64,000 nt of DNA from Streptomyces camponoticapitis (GCF_014646115.1 NZ_BMMV01000003.1:90688-154687); one strand, 5' to 3'; positions 53,311 to 61,659 are shown, counted from the first letter of the stretch. The notes: generated from the letters alone by a model not told the origin. Program-made: numbers and translations.

Positions 53311-53568
53311 GTGCCGAAGTCACGTATCCGCAAGAAGGCCGATTTCACTCCGCCCCCCGCGGCGAAGCAGTCGACCACGATAAACCTGTCCAACCGGAGC
53401 TGGGTGGCGCCGGTCATGCTCGCCCTGTTCCTCGTCGGGCTGGCCTGGATCGTCGTCTTCTATGTGACCGAGGGATCGCTGCCGATCGACGCCTTCGGCA
53501 ACTGGAACATCGTGGTCGGCTTCGGTTTCATCGCTGCCGGCTTCGGTGTCTCCACGCAGTGGAAGTAG
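53311..53568 (+). CDS. crgA: Cell division protein CrgA
   Basis: 85 aa. A basic N-terminus ([15 protein letters not shown]) precedes two helices ([20 protein letters not shown] and [20 protein letters not shown]), with [10 protein letters not shown] between, all canonical for CrgA/WhiP. In Streptomyces CrgA restrains FtsZ-ring formation and coordinates sporulation septation; in mycobacteria it helps assemble the divisome. GTG 53311 has ACAGGAGAG upstream. Confidence 0.95.
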   Translation: MPKSRIRKKADFTPPPAAKQSTTINLSNRSWVAPVMLALFLVGLAWIVVFYVTEGSLPIDAFGNWNIVVGFGFIAAGFGVSTQWK

Positions 53569-53602
53569 CGGCCACGGCCGGCGTCAAGCTCTGCCCAGAG
53601 AC

Positions 53603-53656
53603 TTATCCACAGTGCTGTCCACAGCCGGGGGAAAAGGTCTGACGATCTGTGGATAA
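53603..53656. other. Cluster of three DnaA boxes (trimer-like)
   Basis: TTATCCACA (53603-53611, plus), CTGTCCACA (53615-53623, plus) and TGTGGATAA (53648-53656, that is TTATCCACA on minus). Two are perfect boxes and one has a single change. Spacing is 3 and 24 nt. Close clusters bind DnaA cooperatively. A DnaA-box trimer outside oriC has been described for S. coelicolor; I cannot confirm that this is its equivalent. Confidence 0.75.
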
Positions 53657-53806
53657 CTCCACGGCAGGTTGACGCCGGTGTGACTGGAGCACCCGCTTCG
53701 GCCGTTGTGATGAAGCGTCTCGCCCCTTGTCCCTGCTGGGAAAACCCAGTTCAGCGACAAGGGGCACTGATGTTCCCCCACAGAATGCACAAGATCCGAC
53801 ACACGC

Positions 53807-53815
53807 TGTGGACAA
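53807..53815 (-). other. Fourth DnaA box in the crgA / rhomboid intergenic region
   Basis: TGTGGACAA, the complement of TTGTCCACA (the high-affinity Streptomyces form), lies 150 nt from the three-box cluster. The 308-nt region 53569-53876 has no supported gene. Confidence 0.6.
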
Positions 53816-53876
53816 CTGTGTGCTTCAGGGTCTCCGAGGGGCCCCGGGGACGCTGGATTCCCGGGCTCCCCGGGGC

Positions 53877-54770
53877 TCAGGTGAGCTGGGTGGTTCTGAT
53901 CACGATGACCGCCACGGTCGCGAGCAGCACCGCCGCGCAGGTGCCCCACTGGACCAGCGACCGGTGCTCACGCGGTGCGTGCACCAGGCCGATCGCGATC
54001 GCCGTGCCCGCCACCAGACCGCCGAGATGCGCCTCCCAGGCGATCCCGGACCAGGTGAACGTGAAGAGCAGGTTCAGCGCCAGCAGCGCGAGGACCGGCC
54101 TCATGTCGTAGTTCATCCGGCGCATCAGTACGGCCGTGGCACCGAGAAGACCGAAGATGGCGCCCGAGGCACCGAGCGAGGGCTGGTTCGGCGCGGCGAT
54201 CAGATAGGTCAGGGCGCTGCCGGCCAGACCCGAAATCAGATACAGCGCGATGAAGCGCACGCGTCCGAGCGCCGCCTCCAACGGACCGCCGAGCCACCAC
54301 AGCCCGAGCATGTTGAACGCGATGTGCCACACGGCCTGGTGCAGGAACATCGCCGTGAGCAGCCGGTACCACTGCCCGTCCGCGACACCGACGATCTCGC
54401 CGATCTCCGGGTTGAAGGCGTGCCCGATGAGATCCAGCTCACCGACCACCCGCTGTTCGGCGGCGAGGACGGCGACGAAGACCGCGAGGTTCAGCCCCAG
54501 CAGGATCTTCGTGATCAGCCGGGGGTCGGCGGAGACGGTGCCGCCCGTGATCGTGCGCGGGCGGGCGGCGGTCGGGGACATGCCGGACCCGCTCCCCTCC
54601 CGTACACAGTTCGGACACTGGAATCCGACAGAGGCGCTGATCATGCAGTCCGTGCAGATGGGGCGCTCGCAGCGGGTACAGCGGATGCCCGTCTCACGGT
54701 CCGGGTGCCGGTAACAGTGGGGTGACGCGTCGGCGGCGGGCCGGTCCGGGCCCCCGGGCTGCTGGTCCAT
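53877..54770 (-). CDS. Rhomboid-family intramembrane serine protease with N-terminal B-box-like zinc finger
   Basis: 297 aa from ATG 54770, with GAGGGGAC upstream. The zinc-binding N-terminus has Cys/His pairs in HCYRHPDRETGIRCTRCERP, ICTDC and CPNC. Six helices follow. FLHQAVWHIAFNMLGLWWLG is the rhomboid His/Asn segment, GASGAIFGLLGA carries the catalytic Ser and WEAHLGGLVAG the catalytic His. It cleaves membrane-embedded substrates; none are known. It is downstream of the cyclophilin gene on the same strand. Confidence 0.92.
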   Translation of the reverse strand: MDQQPGGPDRPAADASPHCYRHPDRETGIRCTRCERPICTDCMISASVGFQCPNCVREGSGSGMSPTAARPRTITGGTVSADPRLITKILLGLNLAVFVAVLAAEQRVVGELDLIGHAFNPEIGEIVGVADGQWYRLLTAMFLHQAVWHIAFNMLGLWWLGGPLEAALGRVRFIALYLISGLAGSALTYLIAAPNQPSLGASGAIFGLLGATAVLMRRMNYDMRPVLALLALNLLFTFTWSGIAWEAHLGGLVAGTAIAIGLVHAPREHRSLVQWGTCAAVLLATVAVIVIRTTQLT

Positions 54771-54898
54771 CTGTCCCCTCGGTACTCGATGCGGCGGAAG
54801 GGCGCACAGCACACCGCCCTCCCCGTCCGGTATGTAACCACTACGGACGGGCAGGGCGGGAGGTTCCCCGAACGGGGATCCGAGACCTGGGACGTGTC

Positions 54899-55426
54899 TC
54901 AGCGGGACTCGACGACGACCGACTCGATCTTGACTTCTTCCACCGGGCGGTCGGTGCGCGGGTTGGTCTTGGTGGCTCCGATGGAGTCCACGACCTTCTT
55001 GCTCGCCTCGTCGGTGACCTCACCGAAGATGGTGTGCTTGCGGGTCAGCCACGCGGTGGGGGCCAGGGTGACGAAGAACTGCGAGCCGTTGGTGCCCGGG
55101 CCCGCGTTCGCCATGGCCAGCAGGTAGGGCTTGTCGAAGGAGAGGTCCGGGTGGAACTCGTCCTCGAACTCGTAGCCCGGTCCGCCGGTGCCGTTGCCCA
55201 GCGGGTCCCCGCCCTGGATCATGAAACCGCTGATGACCCGGTGGAAGACGGTGCCGTCGTACAGCCGGTCACTGGACTTCTTGCCGGTAGCCGGGTTGGT
55301 CCATTCACGCTCGCCCTTGGCGAGCTCCACAAAGTTCTTGACCGTCTTCGGCGCGTGGTTCGGCAGGAGCCGGATCTCGATATCGCCGTGGTTGGTCTTC
55401 AGGGTGGCGTAAAGCTGCTCGGCCAC
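54899..55426 (-). CDS. ppiA: Cyclophilin-type peptidyl-prolyl cis-trans isomerase
   Basis: 175 aa from GTG 55426, chosen for GGAAGG 6 nt upstream; the longer open frame adds unrelated residues. DGTVFHRVISGFMIQGGDPL holds the catalytic Arg and Phe. MANAGPGTNGSQFFVTLAPT and HTIFGEVTDEASKKVVDSI complete the domain. There is no signal peptide, so it is cytosolic. Mycobacterial PpiA occupies the same position near crgA. Confidence 0.94.
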   Translation of the reverse strand: MAEQLYATLKTNHGDIEIRLLPNHAPKTVKNFVELAKGEREWTNPATGKKSSDRLYDGTVFHRVISGFMIQGGDPLGNGTGGPGYEFEDEFHPDLSFDKPYLLAMANAGPGTNGSQFFVTLAPTAWLTRKHTIFGEVTDEASKKVVDSIGATKTNPRTDRPVEEVKIESVVVESR

Positions 55427-55852
55427 GATCTGCCTTCCGTGAGACTTCGCTGACTCCGCCGATCCTCGCACGGACGGCGGGGGCGCCGCCCGCCCCGTAC
55501 CCCTCAAGCTCTCGCGGCGCCCGGTGACGGGGAATCAGCGGCCGTCGGCGGGGCACACGTCCTGGGCACCCGACGGCCGGGCGACCGTCGGGCGACGGTG
55601 GGAGAAAGGAGGGGTGATCGTGGCCTCAACGGGGCACGGCACGGGGAACCGTGGCATTCTCATCGGCGAGCCCCCCTTGCACCGCAATGCCCAGGCATCG
55701 CCCGAAGACGTCTTTCTTGACCCGGATGCCCGTACCGCATGCCGGACCGGCGGGCGGCAGGCATGATTTCGATCTGGGTGGACAGGCGGATCTTTGTCCA
55801 AATAACGGGGGAAACCCCCAAGCCCCTGACTGCCACCGAGGAGGAGGATCCT
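55427..55852. other. Intergenic region between ppiA and the DUF5324 gene
   Basis: 426 nt, divergent promoter region for the two genes, with no supported gene. TTGTCC (55795-55800) is a possible -35, but no convincing -10 was found. No strong repeats or hairpins were seen. Confidence 0.3.
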
Positions 55853-56536
55853 GTGACCCGCATGGACAGCGTGCGCGCCGCTACCGATTCGGCGAGGGAG
55901 AGCGTGCTGCACGCCGCGGAAGCGGTGGCACCCTACGCCGATACAGCCAAGGAACAGGCCGCGTTGTACGCCGAAGAGGCCCGCGTCCGGCTCGCACCGA
56001 AGGTGTCGAAAGCCGCGAGGCAGGCTCGTGTTCAGTACGGCGCGCATGTCGCGCCGCATGTGCCGCCGAACCTCGACATGGCCGCGCATCGTGCCGCCGC
56101 GCGAACGCGCAAGGCGGCGCGTCAGGCAGCCGGCTACACGGTGCCGCGCGTCGAGCACGCGGTCTCTGTCGCACAGCCGGTCGCCGGGGAGGCAGCGGCA
56201 CGTTCCGCTGCCGCTCTCGCCGCGCTGCGCGGTCAGATCACGGTGAAGGAGGTCCAGAAGCTTGTGAGGAAGCGTGAGCGACGGGCCAAGTGCGGACGGC
56301 TCGCCAAGGGCCTGGCGGTCCTCGGTGTGCTGGGCGGTGGCGCTTACGCCGCGTGGAAGTGGTGGGACAAGCAGGCGAATCCCGACTGGTTGGTGGAGCC
56401 GCCCGCTCCTACCGAGGTCTCCGCGCACGACTCGTCGCTGTCGTCCGTCGACGGCAGCCAGGGTGCGCTCGACCCGGAGGTACAGGCGAAGCAGGCCAAG
56501 GACAAAGGTGTGAAGGATCGCGACGACCGCACGTGA
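55853..56536 (+). CDS. DUF5324-type membrane protein
   Basis: 227 aa from GTG 55853 with GAGGAGGA 4 nt upstream. A long Ala/Glu/Arg-rich helical part starts MTRMDSVRAATDSARESVLH. One transmembrane helix (LAKGLAVLGVLGGGAYAAWK) follows, then an acidic C-terminus ending in KDKGVKDRDDRT. The amphipathic repeats (YADTAKEQAALYAEEARVRL) recall stress- or lipid-associated helical proteins. It fits the Streptomyces DUF5324 family from memory; function is unknown. Confidence 0.75.
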   Translation: MTRMDSVRAATDSARESVLHAAEAVAPYADTAKEQAALYAEEARVRLAPKVSKAARQARVQYGAHVAPHVPPNLDMAAHRAAARTRKAARQAAGYTVPRVEHAVSVAQPVAGEAAARSAAALAALRGQITVKEVQKLVRKRERRAKCGRLAKGLAVLGVLGGGAYAAWKWWDKQANPDWLVEPPAPTEVSAHDSSLSSVDGSQGALDPEVQAKQAKDKGVKDRDDRT

Positions 56537-56635
56537 ACGACGGGTGGCCGGTGATCCGTAGGACGGTGGTCCGGGTGTCGCGCGTGGTGTGAGCACCACG
56601 TGTGGCACCGGTCTCACGTGCGTCACGGGTGACGC

Positions 56636-56725
56636 GGATGGCGCTGTTGAGGCGGGTGGCACTGGCGACGCGGGTGACACGGATGACGCTATTGAGGCGG
56701 GTGACACTGGCGACGCGGATGAAGC
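56636..56725. repeat. Imperfect 45-bp tandem repeat, about two copies
   Basis: The block from GGATGGCGCTGTTGAGGCGG at 56636 recurs from 56681 with four or five changes. The unit itself contains smaller GCGGGTGACAC/GGATGA sub-repeats continuing to about 56740. It lies in the 264-nt gap between convergent genes. Both strands stay open through it, but neither frame looks like a protein. Confidence 0.6.
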
Positions 56726-56800
56726 GGGTCACGCGGGCGTTGTGCGCGGTGCGGATGCGCGCGGTGCGGATGCCGGGAGTCCTGAGGGAATCCCGGTTCC

Positions 56801-57244
56801 TCACGCCGCCGCCGAAAGGGCCGCGTCGGCGCCCGACTTGTCGTCACGCGCGACATCGGCGTCCGTACGGGTGTCGACGGGCACCCGCCGGACCGAAGGT
56901 GACGAACCGTGCGCTTCCGCGCGGATACGCTGCTCGATGGTCGGCGGCCGTGACGTGTCCGCCGGCCGCGCGCTGTCGGGCAGTGCCCGTTGCACCGCGG
57001 GTGCCGTCCGGCCTCCGCCCCGCTCCACGCCCTCGCCTCGGTCCACGCCTCCGCCCCGCTCCGAGCCTCCGCCTCGCTCCTCGGCGGTGACCGGCGGCTG
57101 ACCACCCTTCGCGGGCTGGTCGGCGGGCTGCTGTACGGCGGCGTCCGCCGCCGCGGCGGGGGCGGTCAGCCCCAGGGTGGTGAGCACCGCGAAGAACGCG
57201 GTCAGGAAGGCTGTCCAGAGATTCTTGACCTTGAAGGCGGCCAT
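56801..57244 (-). CDS. Small secreted or membrane-anchored hypothetical protein
   Basis: 147 aa. The N-terminus MAAFKVKNLWTAFLTAFFAV continues with LTTLGLTAPAAAADAAVQQP, a signal peptide with a likely AAA cleavage site near residue 34. The remainder is low-complexity: Gly/Glu/Arg repeats (ERGGGSERGGGVDRGEGVE), then a charged stretch with RVPVDTRTDADVARDD. GCGAGGGG precedes ATG 57244. I think it belongs to a Streptomyces family catalogued as DUF6344 but cannot be sure. Confidence 0.62.
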   Translation of the reverse strand: MAAFKVKNLWTAFLTAFFAVLTTLGLTAPAAAADAAVQQPADQPAKGGQPPVTAEERGGGSERGGGVDRGEGVERGGGRTAPAVQRALPDSARPADTSRPPTIEQRIRAEAHGSSPSVRRVPVDTRTDADVARDDKSGADAALSAAA

Positions 57245-57409
57245 GGCCCCTCGCTTTCAGGTTGCGCTCGGGTTGAGCGATCTACATACCTTCCTCATGA
57301 TGTGTACGCATCTTGGGAATCGAGGGACCAACGCCGCCACTGCGCAGTTCTTCTGATGAACACCACCCGTACGGTGCAACGGGCGTCATTAATCGTTTCT
57401 CATGCCGGG

Positions 57410-58312
57410 TCAGGCGGCCTTCCGGCTCCCCCTCATCACCGTGAACAGGCTGGTGAAGCTGTCGTCCGCGTGCCCTTCCGCGACGCCCCGCCTGAACAGC
57501 TCCAGGACCGCTGCGGGCAGTGCGGTGTCGACCCCGGCCGCCTCGGTGGTGTGCACGACGTGCTCGATGCTGGCCACCCCCATGGCGAGTCTGTCGACAT
57601 CGCCGGGGAACTCGCCGGCGTCGATCCGGGGTGTGTAGAACTCGAAGAACCGTGACATCCCCCGCGTGCTCTCCGACGCGTACGGCAGGATCTCCGCCGC
57701 CGGGATGCCGTTGGCGTCGGCGAGCGCCAGGGCGTGCACCCAGCTGAGCATCGAGGTCCAGAACAGGTCCATCCCGATCTGGTAGTACAGCGCCGCCAGC
57801 CCCTGGTCCTCACCCCGGTAGTCGGTGCCGGTCAGCACCTCCAGCGTCGGCACCAGCTCCTCGAACAGGTCCCGGGGGCCGCTGTAGTACGTGAAGGCCT
57901 CCCGTGTGCCGATACCTGAGGGCGGCGTGTTCACCCCGCCCGTCAGCTGCCGGGCGCCATGGCCCGCGAACCAGAGCGCGGCGGCCCGTGCCCGCTCCGG
58001 GGTGTCCGAGGTCAGATTGACGACCACCCGTCCCGACAGGCTCGCCGCGGCCGGTTCGAGGATCGCGTACATCGCGTCGTAGTCGGTCAGGCTGAGCACG
58101 ACCGGCCCGCCGGCGACCAGCGCGTCCTCGACCGAGAGGGCAAGGGTGGCGCCTCCGGCGACCAGTTCGCCGGCCTTGTCCGCGCTGCGGTTCCAGAGCG
58201 TCACCTCGTACCCCTTGTCGAGATACGCGCCCGCCATCGCGCGCCCCATGGGTCCGAGGCCGATCACCGTCACCGCGGGCGCGCCCGCACTCCCACTCGT
58301 ATGTGTACTCAT
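57410..58312 (-). CDS. NADPH-dependent imine reductase-like / beta-hydroxyacid dehydrogenase family protein
   Basis: 300 aa from ATG 58312. The Rossmann motif VTVIGLGPMGRAMAGAYLDK is followed by VTLWNRSADKAGELV (NADPH-preferring NRS) and VVNLTSDTPERARAAALWF. The C-terminal helical domain (LYYQIGMDLFWTSMLSWVHA, GHADDSFTSLFTVMRG) forms the interlocked dimer of imine reductases. IREDs reduce cyclic imines; the natural substrate is unknown. It is divergent from a TetR gene with two matching operators in the gap, so it is probably induced by a small molecule. Confidence 0.85.
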   Translation of the reverse strand: MSTHTSGSAGAPAVTVIGLGPMGRAMAGAYLDKGYEVTLWNRSADKAGELVAGGATLALSVEDALVAGGPVVLSLTDYDAMYAILEPAAASLSGRVVVNLTSDTPERARAAALWFAGHGARQLTGGVNTPPSGIGTREAFTYYSGPRDLFEELVPTLEVLTGTDYRGEDQGLAALYYQIGMDLFWTSMLSWVHALALADANGIPAAEILPYASESTRGMSRFFEFYTPRIDAGEFPGDVDRLAMGVASIEHVVHTTEAAGVDTALPAAVLELFRRGVAEGHADDSFTSLFTVMRGSRKAA

Positions 58313-58330
58313 CACAAATCCCGCTCCCGC

Positions 58331-58387
58331 TAGAACGAACGCTCTATCCAGTGGAAAACGTAGCACGCCTCTAGAGCGAGCGTTCTA
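58331..58387. promoter_or_regulatory. Twin TetR operators between the IRED-like and tetR genes
   Basis: TAGAACGAACGCTCTA (58331-58346) and TAGAGCGAGCGTTCTA (58372-58387) are 16-bp elements of pattern TAGANCGNNCGNTCTA with 41-bp centre spacing, about four helical turns. The reverse complement of the first differs from the second at only two positions. They cover both divergent promoters. Confidence 0.75.
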
Positions 58388-58392
58388 TTCAG

Positions 58393-58398
58393 TAGACT
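58393..58398 (+). promoter_or_regulatory. -10 element of the tetR gene (leaderless)
   Basis: TAGACT lies 7 nt before the GTG at 58406 and there is no Shine-Dalgarno, so a leaderless mRNA is likely. No good -35 is seen because the operator occupies that space. Confidence 0.55.
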
Positions 58399-58405
58399 TA
58401 CCGCT

Positions 58406-59029
58406 GTGAAGACGGCGGAGCAGGACCCCACGAAGGATGCGGAACGCCCGGTCGGCACGCGCGAGAGAATCGTCCGGGCGGCCTCGCTGCTGATGCAGCG
58501 GCAGGGCTACGACGGCACGGGGATCAAACAGATCTCCACCGAGGCCGGAGCCACACTCGGGTCGGTCTACCACTTCTTCCCCGGCGGCAAGCAGCAGCTG
58601 GCCGTCGCCGCGATCGGGCACGGCGAGCGCGAGTTCGCCGACGAGCTGCGCCTCACCCTCGACGGCGCGGCCGACCCCGCCCAGGCCATGATCGACTGCG
58701 CCCACCGCCTCGCGGAGGGACTGCGCGAGTCCGACTGGATCGAGGGCTGCCCGGTCACCTCCACCGCCCTCGGTACGGCGGGACGCGCCCCCGACATCCA
58801 GGAGGCCGCGGCTGCCGCGTTCGCCAACTGGCGGGACCTGGTGTATGCCCGACTGCGTCGCGCCGAGATCGCGGACGACGACGCCCGCGATCTGGCCCAC
58901 ACGGTGATCAGCACCCTCGAAGGCGCAGAACTGGCCGCCCAGGTCTCCAGGAGCGAACGCCCGCTCCTGACCGCCGGCCGTCATCTCGCCCAGCTGATCG
59001 ACCTCTACGGACCGACCACCGATTCCTGA
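58406..59029 (+). CDS. TetR-family transcriptional regulator
   Basis: 207 aa from GTG 58406. The HTH spans TRERIVRAASLLMQRQGYDG and STEAGATLGSVYHFFPGGKQ. The C-terminal domain includes DWIEGCPVTSTALGT, typical of the LmrA/YxaF group of TetR proteins, whose relatives respond to flavonoids or drugs. It likely represses itself and the divergent imine-reductase-like gene via the two operators at 58331-58387. It converges on tRNA-Ala, with a strong hairpin between. Confidence 0.9.
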   Translation: MKTAEQDPTKDAERPVGTRERIVRAASLLMQRQGYDGTGIKQISTEAGATLGSVYHFFPGGKQQLAVAAIGHGEREFADELRLTLDGAADPAQAMIDCAHRLAEGLRESDWIEGCPVTSTALGTAGRAPDIQEAAAAAFANWRDLVYARLRRAEIADDDARDLAHTVISTLEGAELAAQVSRSERPLLTAGRHLAQLIDLYGPTTDS

Positions 59030-59100
59030 GGCCACATCAGGCCATTCGGGCGGCGGCGTGCTCGCGAAGGCGGCCGGCGGCAGTCGGACACAGAACGCAC

Positions 59101-59142
59101 AGAGGCCCTCCGACGCGCGTTTCCGCACGTCGGAGGGCCTCT
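59101..59142. terminator. Bidirectional terminator between tetR and tRNA-Ala
   Basis: AGAGGCCCTCCGACG (59101-59115) pairs perfectly with CGTCGGAGGGCCTCT (59128-59142). It lies 8 nt from the tRNA 3' end. Confidence 0.85.
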
Positions 59143-59149
59143 CGGAATG

Positions 59150-59222
59150 TGGAGCCTAGGGGAGTCGAACCCCTGACATCTGCCATGCAAAGACAGCGCT
59201 CTACCAACTGAGCTAAGGCCCC
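59150..59222 (-). tRNA. tRNA-Ala (anticodon TGC)
   Basis: 73 nt, CCA not encoded. Acceptor GGGGCCT/AGGCTCC, including one G-T pair, D-arm TAGCTCAGTTGGTAGAGC, anticodon stem CTGTC/GGCAG with loop TTTGCAT (TGC), and T-loop GGTTCGACTCC. Confidence 0.96.
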
Positions 59223-59401
59223 GGAAGGGGTGTACGGAGGTTCCGCGGGACATCCCGGTGACCGCCTGGAACAGAGTACCGGGTGTCCCCCGTGATCCCG
59301 CAAAAGGATTGGGACTCCCGGTGCGGGACCCCGCTCCGTAGGATGCCCCAGAGGTTCGCAGCAGCGAAGCTGCCGCCTGGGGAAGCGATGGGGAGACGCG
59401 A

Positions 59402-59950
59402 ATGGACGCCGCACAGCAGGAATCGACAGCAAGAGCCAGAGAACTCCAGCGCAGCTGGTACGGAGAACCGCTGGGAGCCCTCTTCCGCCGGCTGATCGAT
59501 GACCTGGGGCTGAATCAGGCCAGGCTCGCCGCGGTGCTCGGCCTGTCGGCCCCGATGCTCTCCCAGCTGATGAGCGGCCAGCGCGCCAAGATCGGAAACC
59601 CCGCCGTGGTCCAGCGCGTTCAGGCGCTCCAGGATCTGGCGGGGCAGGTCGCCGACGGCAGCGTCAGCGCCGCCGAGGCCACCGCCCGGATGGAAGAGGT
59701 CAAGAAGTCGCAGGGCGGCTCCGTCCTCACCGCCACCAGCCAGACGACGAACAGCACGGGCGCACCGACCGTGCGGCGGGTCGTCCGCGAGATCCAGTCA
59801 CTGCTGCGGTCGGTCGCCGCCGCCGGTGACATCATCGACGCGGCGGACTCCCTCGCACCGAGCCACCCCGAGCTGGCAGAGTTCCTCCGGGTATACGGAG
59901 CCGGGCGCACCGCCGAGGCGGTCGCCCACTACGAGGCGCACCAGAACTAG
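59402..59950 (+). CDS. XRE-type helix-turn-helix DNA-binding protein
   Basis: 182 aa. A helix-turn-helix lies at about 33-60 (LGLNQARLAAVLGLSAPMLS, then QLMSGQRAKIGNP). A helical middle and a C-terminal region (VREIQSLLRSVAAAGDIIDA, SHPELAEFLRVYGAGR) follow. GGGGAG is 6 nt before ATG 59402. It is followed 88 nt later by a Ser/Thr kinase gene on the same strand and may be its substrate or regulator (inference). Targets are unknown. Confidence 0.85.
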   Translation: MDAAQQESTARARELQRSWYGEPLGALFRRLIDDLGLNQARLAAVLGLSAPMLSQLMSGQRAKIGNPAVVQRVQALQDLAGQVADGSVSAAEATARMEEVKKSQGGSVLTATSQTTNSTGAPTVRRVVREIQSLLRSVAAAGDIIDAADSLAPSHPELAEFLRVYGAGRTAEAVAHYEAHQN

Positions 59951-60038
59951 GCCGGAGCTGGGCACGGCAGGCACGAGTGAGACCGCTGCCGAGGGCGACG
60001 GTCCGCCGGACAGGACGACTGGGAGCGAGCGCGGCGCA

Positions 60039-61595
60039 ATGGGTGAGGTCTTCGCTGGTCGGTACGAGTTGGTCGACCCGATCGGACGTGGCGGTGTGGG
60101 CGCCGTCTGGCGCGCCTGGGACCACCGGCGCCGCCGGTATGTCGCGGCCAAGGTGCTTCAGCAGAGCGACGCGCACACGCTGCTGCGCTTCGTACGCGAG
60201 CAGGCCGTGCGGATCGATCACCCGCACGTACTCGCACCGGCCAGCTGGGCCGCCGACGACGACAAGGTCCTGTTCACCATGGACCTGGTGAGCGGCGGAT
60301 CGCTGGCCCATGTCATCGGCGACTACGGACCCCTGCCCCCGCGTTTCGTCTGCGTCCTGCTCGACCAGCTGCTCGCCGGTCTCGCGGCGGTGCACGCCGA
60401 AGGCGTCGTGCACCGCGACATCAAGCCCGCCAACATACTGCTGGAGGCCACCGGGACCCGCCGGCCCCATCTGAGGCTGTCGGACTTCGGCATCTCCATG
60501 CGCAAGGGCGAGCCCCGCCTGACGGAGACCAACTACGTGGTGGGCACGCCCGGTTACTTCGCGCCGGAGCAGATGATGGGCGCGGAGCCGGACTTCCCCG
60601 CCGACCTCTTCGCCGTCGGCCTGGTCGCGCTCTATCTGCTGGAGGGCCAGAAGCCCGACTCCAAGGCCCTGGTGGACTATTTCACCGAGCACGGCACCCC
60701 AGGAGCGCCGCAGGGGATTCCCGAGCCCCTGTGGCAGGTCCTCGCCGGGCTGCTCCAGCCGGACCCGAACGCCCGGTTCCGTACGGCCACGGGAGCACGC
60801 AAGGCCCTCACGGCGGCCGTCGAGATGCTGCCGGAGCCTGCGGACGACGACGAGCCCGTCGAGGTCTTCGACCAACTCGGGCCGCTGCCGCACCCGTTCG
60901 GCCCCGAAGGGCCCGTCACGGGATCCGACCCGAACCGGGCCGCCGGGTCCCCTCAGGCCCCCTCGTACGGAAACCAGCACACGGGTGGCATCACCGGGGG
61001 AGTGACCGGCGGGCTCACGAGCGGGGCCGCCGCGGGAATGACGGGCGGGACGACCGCCGGGCAGCCGCCCCAGGACGGCCGGAGCGCCCCCTGGACGCCC
61101 GACGCCCCCTCCGAACAGCGGCAGCCCGCCACCGGGACCTCCATGTCGGAGACCGGCAGCTTCCATCTCCCCCCGCCGCCCCAGGCCGAGCGGCAACAGG
61201 CACCACAGCACCATTCTCCGCAGTACCAGCCCCACCAACCTCCCTCCGGGCCACACCCGTTGCAGCCGTCCCCGCCCGCCGCTTCGTACTCCACGCCCAC
61301 GCATCCGCTCGCCTCTCCCCCCGCGGCGCCCGACCTTTCGCAGGCGCCCACCACCGCGGTGCCGCACGACGACCTGCAGCACACTCGTAGATACACCGCT
61401 CAGCAGCCCGGGGTTCCCGCCCAGTACCCGCCGACCCCGTACGCCCCGACATCCGGCGCGCACACCCCGGCGCACGCCGCAGCGGCCCCGCTCCCGCACA
61501 AGCGACCGGGACCGCCACCCAAGGTGACGATCCCGGTGCTGCTGCTCGCACTGATCTGTTTCGCCGTGGGCTTCTGGGCCCTCTCGCAGACCTGA
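60039..61595 (+). CDS. Tail-anchored Ser/Thr protein kinase
   Basis: 518 aa. Kinase domain about 6-260: IGRGGVGAVWRAWD, AAK lysine at 38, HRDIKPAN with Asp near 127, LSDFGISMRKGEP and VVGTPGYFAPEQMMG. About 230 residues of Pro/Gln/Gly/Thr-rich cytosolic linker follow, then a single helix at the extreme C-terminus (VTIPVLLLALICFAVGFWAL) with only three residues after it. It therefore has no extracellular sensor and differs from the other three kinases here. Input is probably intracellular. Confidence 0.92.
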   Translation: MGEVFAGRYELVDPIGRGGVGAVWRAWDHRRRRYVAAKVLQQSDAHTLLRFVREQAVRIDHPHVLAPASWAADDDKVLFTMDLVSGGSLAHVIGDYGPLPPRFVCVLLDQLLAGLAAVHAEGVVHRDIKPANILLEATGTRRPHLRLSDFGISMRKGEPRLTETNYVVGTPGYFAPEQMMGAEPDFPADLFAVGLVALYLLEGQKPDSKALVDYFTEHGTPGAPQGIPEPLWQVLAGLLQPDPNARFRTATGARKALTAAVEMLPEPADDDEPVEVFDQLGPLPHPFGPEGPVTGSDPNRAAGSPQAPSYGNQHTGGITGGVTGGLTSGAAAGMTGGTTAGQPPQDGRSAPWTPDAPSEQRQPATGTSMSETGSFHLPPPPQAERQQAPQHHSPQYQPHQPPSGPHPLQPSPPAASYSTPTHPLASPPAAPDLSQAPTTAVPHDDLQHTRRYTAQQPGVPAQYPPTPYAPTSGAHTPAHAAAAPLPHKRPGPPPKVTIPVLLLALICFAVGFWALSQT

Positions 61596-61628
61596 CGTCC
61601 GGGCCGCACCCGCCGCCCGGCCCGGACG
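61596..61628. terminator. Terminator-like hairpin between convergent genes
   Basis: CGTCCGGGCCG (61596-61606) pairs with CGGCCCGGACG (61618-61628) around an 11-nt loop, directly after the kinase stop. Confidence 0.65.
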
Positions 61629-61659
61629 CCCGGACTGCCCGCCCCGGACACCCCGTCCG

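Noticed and set aside
53569..53876. Could the DnaA-box cluster be oriC itself?
   Set aside because: Only four boxes are present, with no dnaA/dnaN flanks; Streptomyces oriC has many more boxes between dnaA and dnaN.
56589..57101. Plus-strand frame with Gly/Asp/Thr repeats over the 45-bp repeats.
   Set aside because: The repeats keep several frames open; the right half is antisense to a gene with a signal peptide and a ribosome site.
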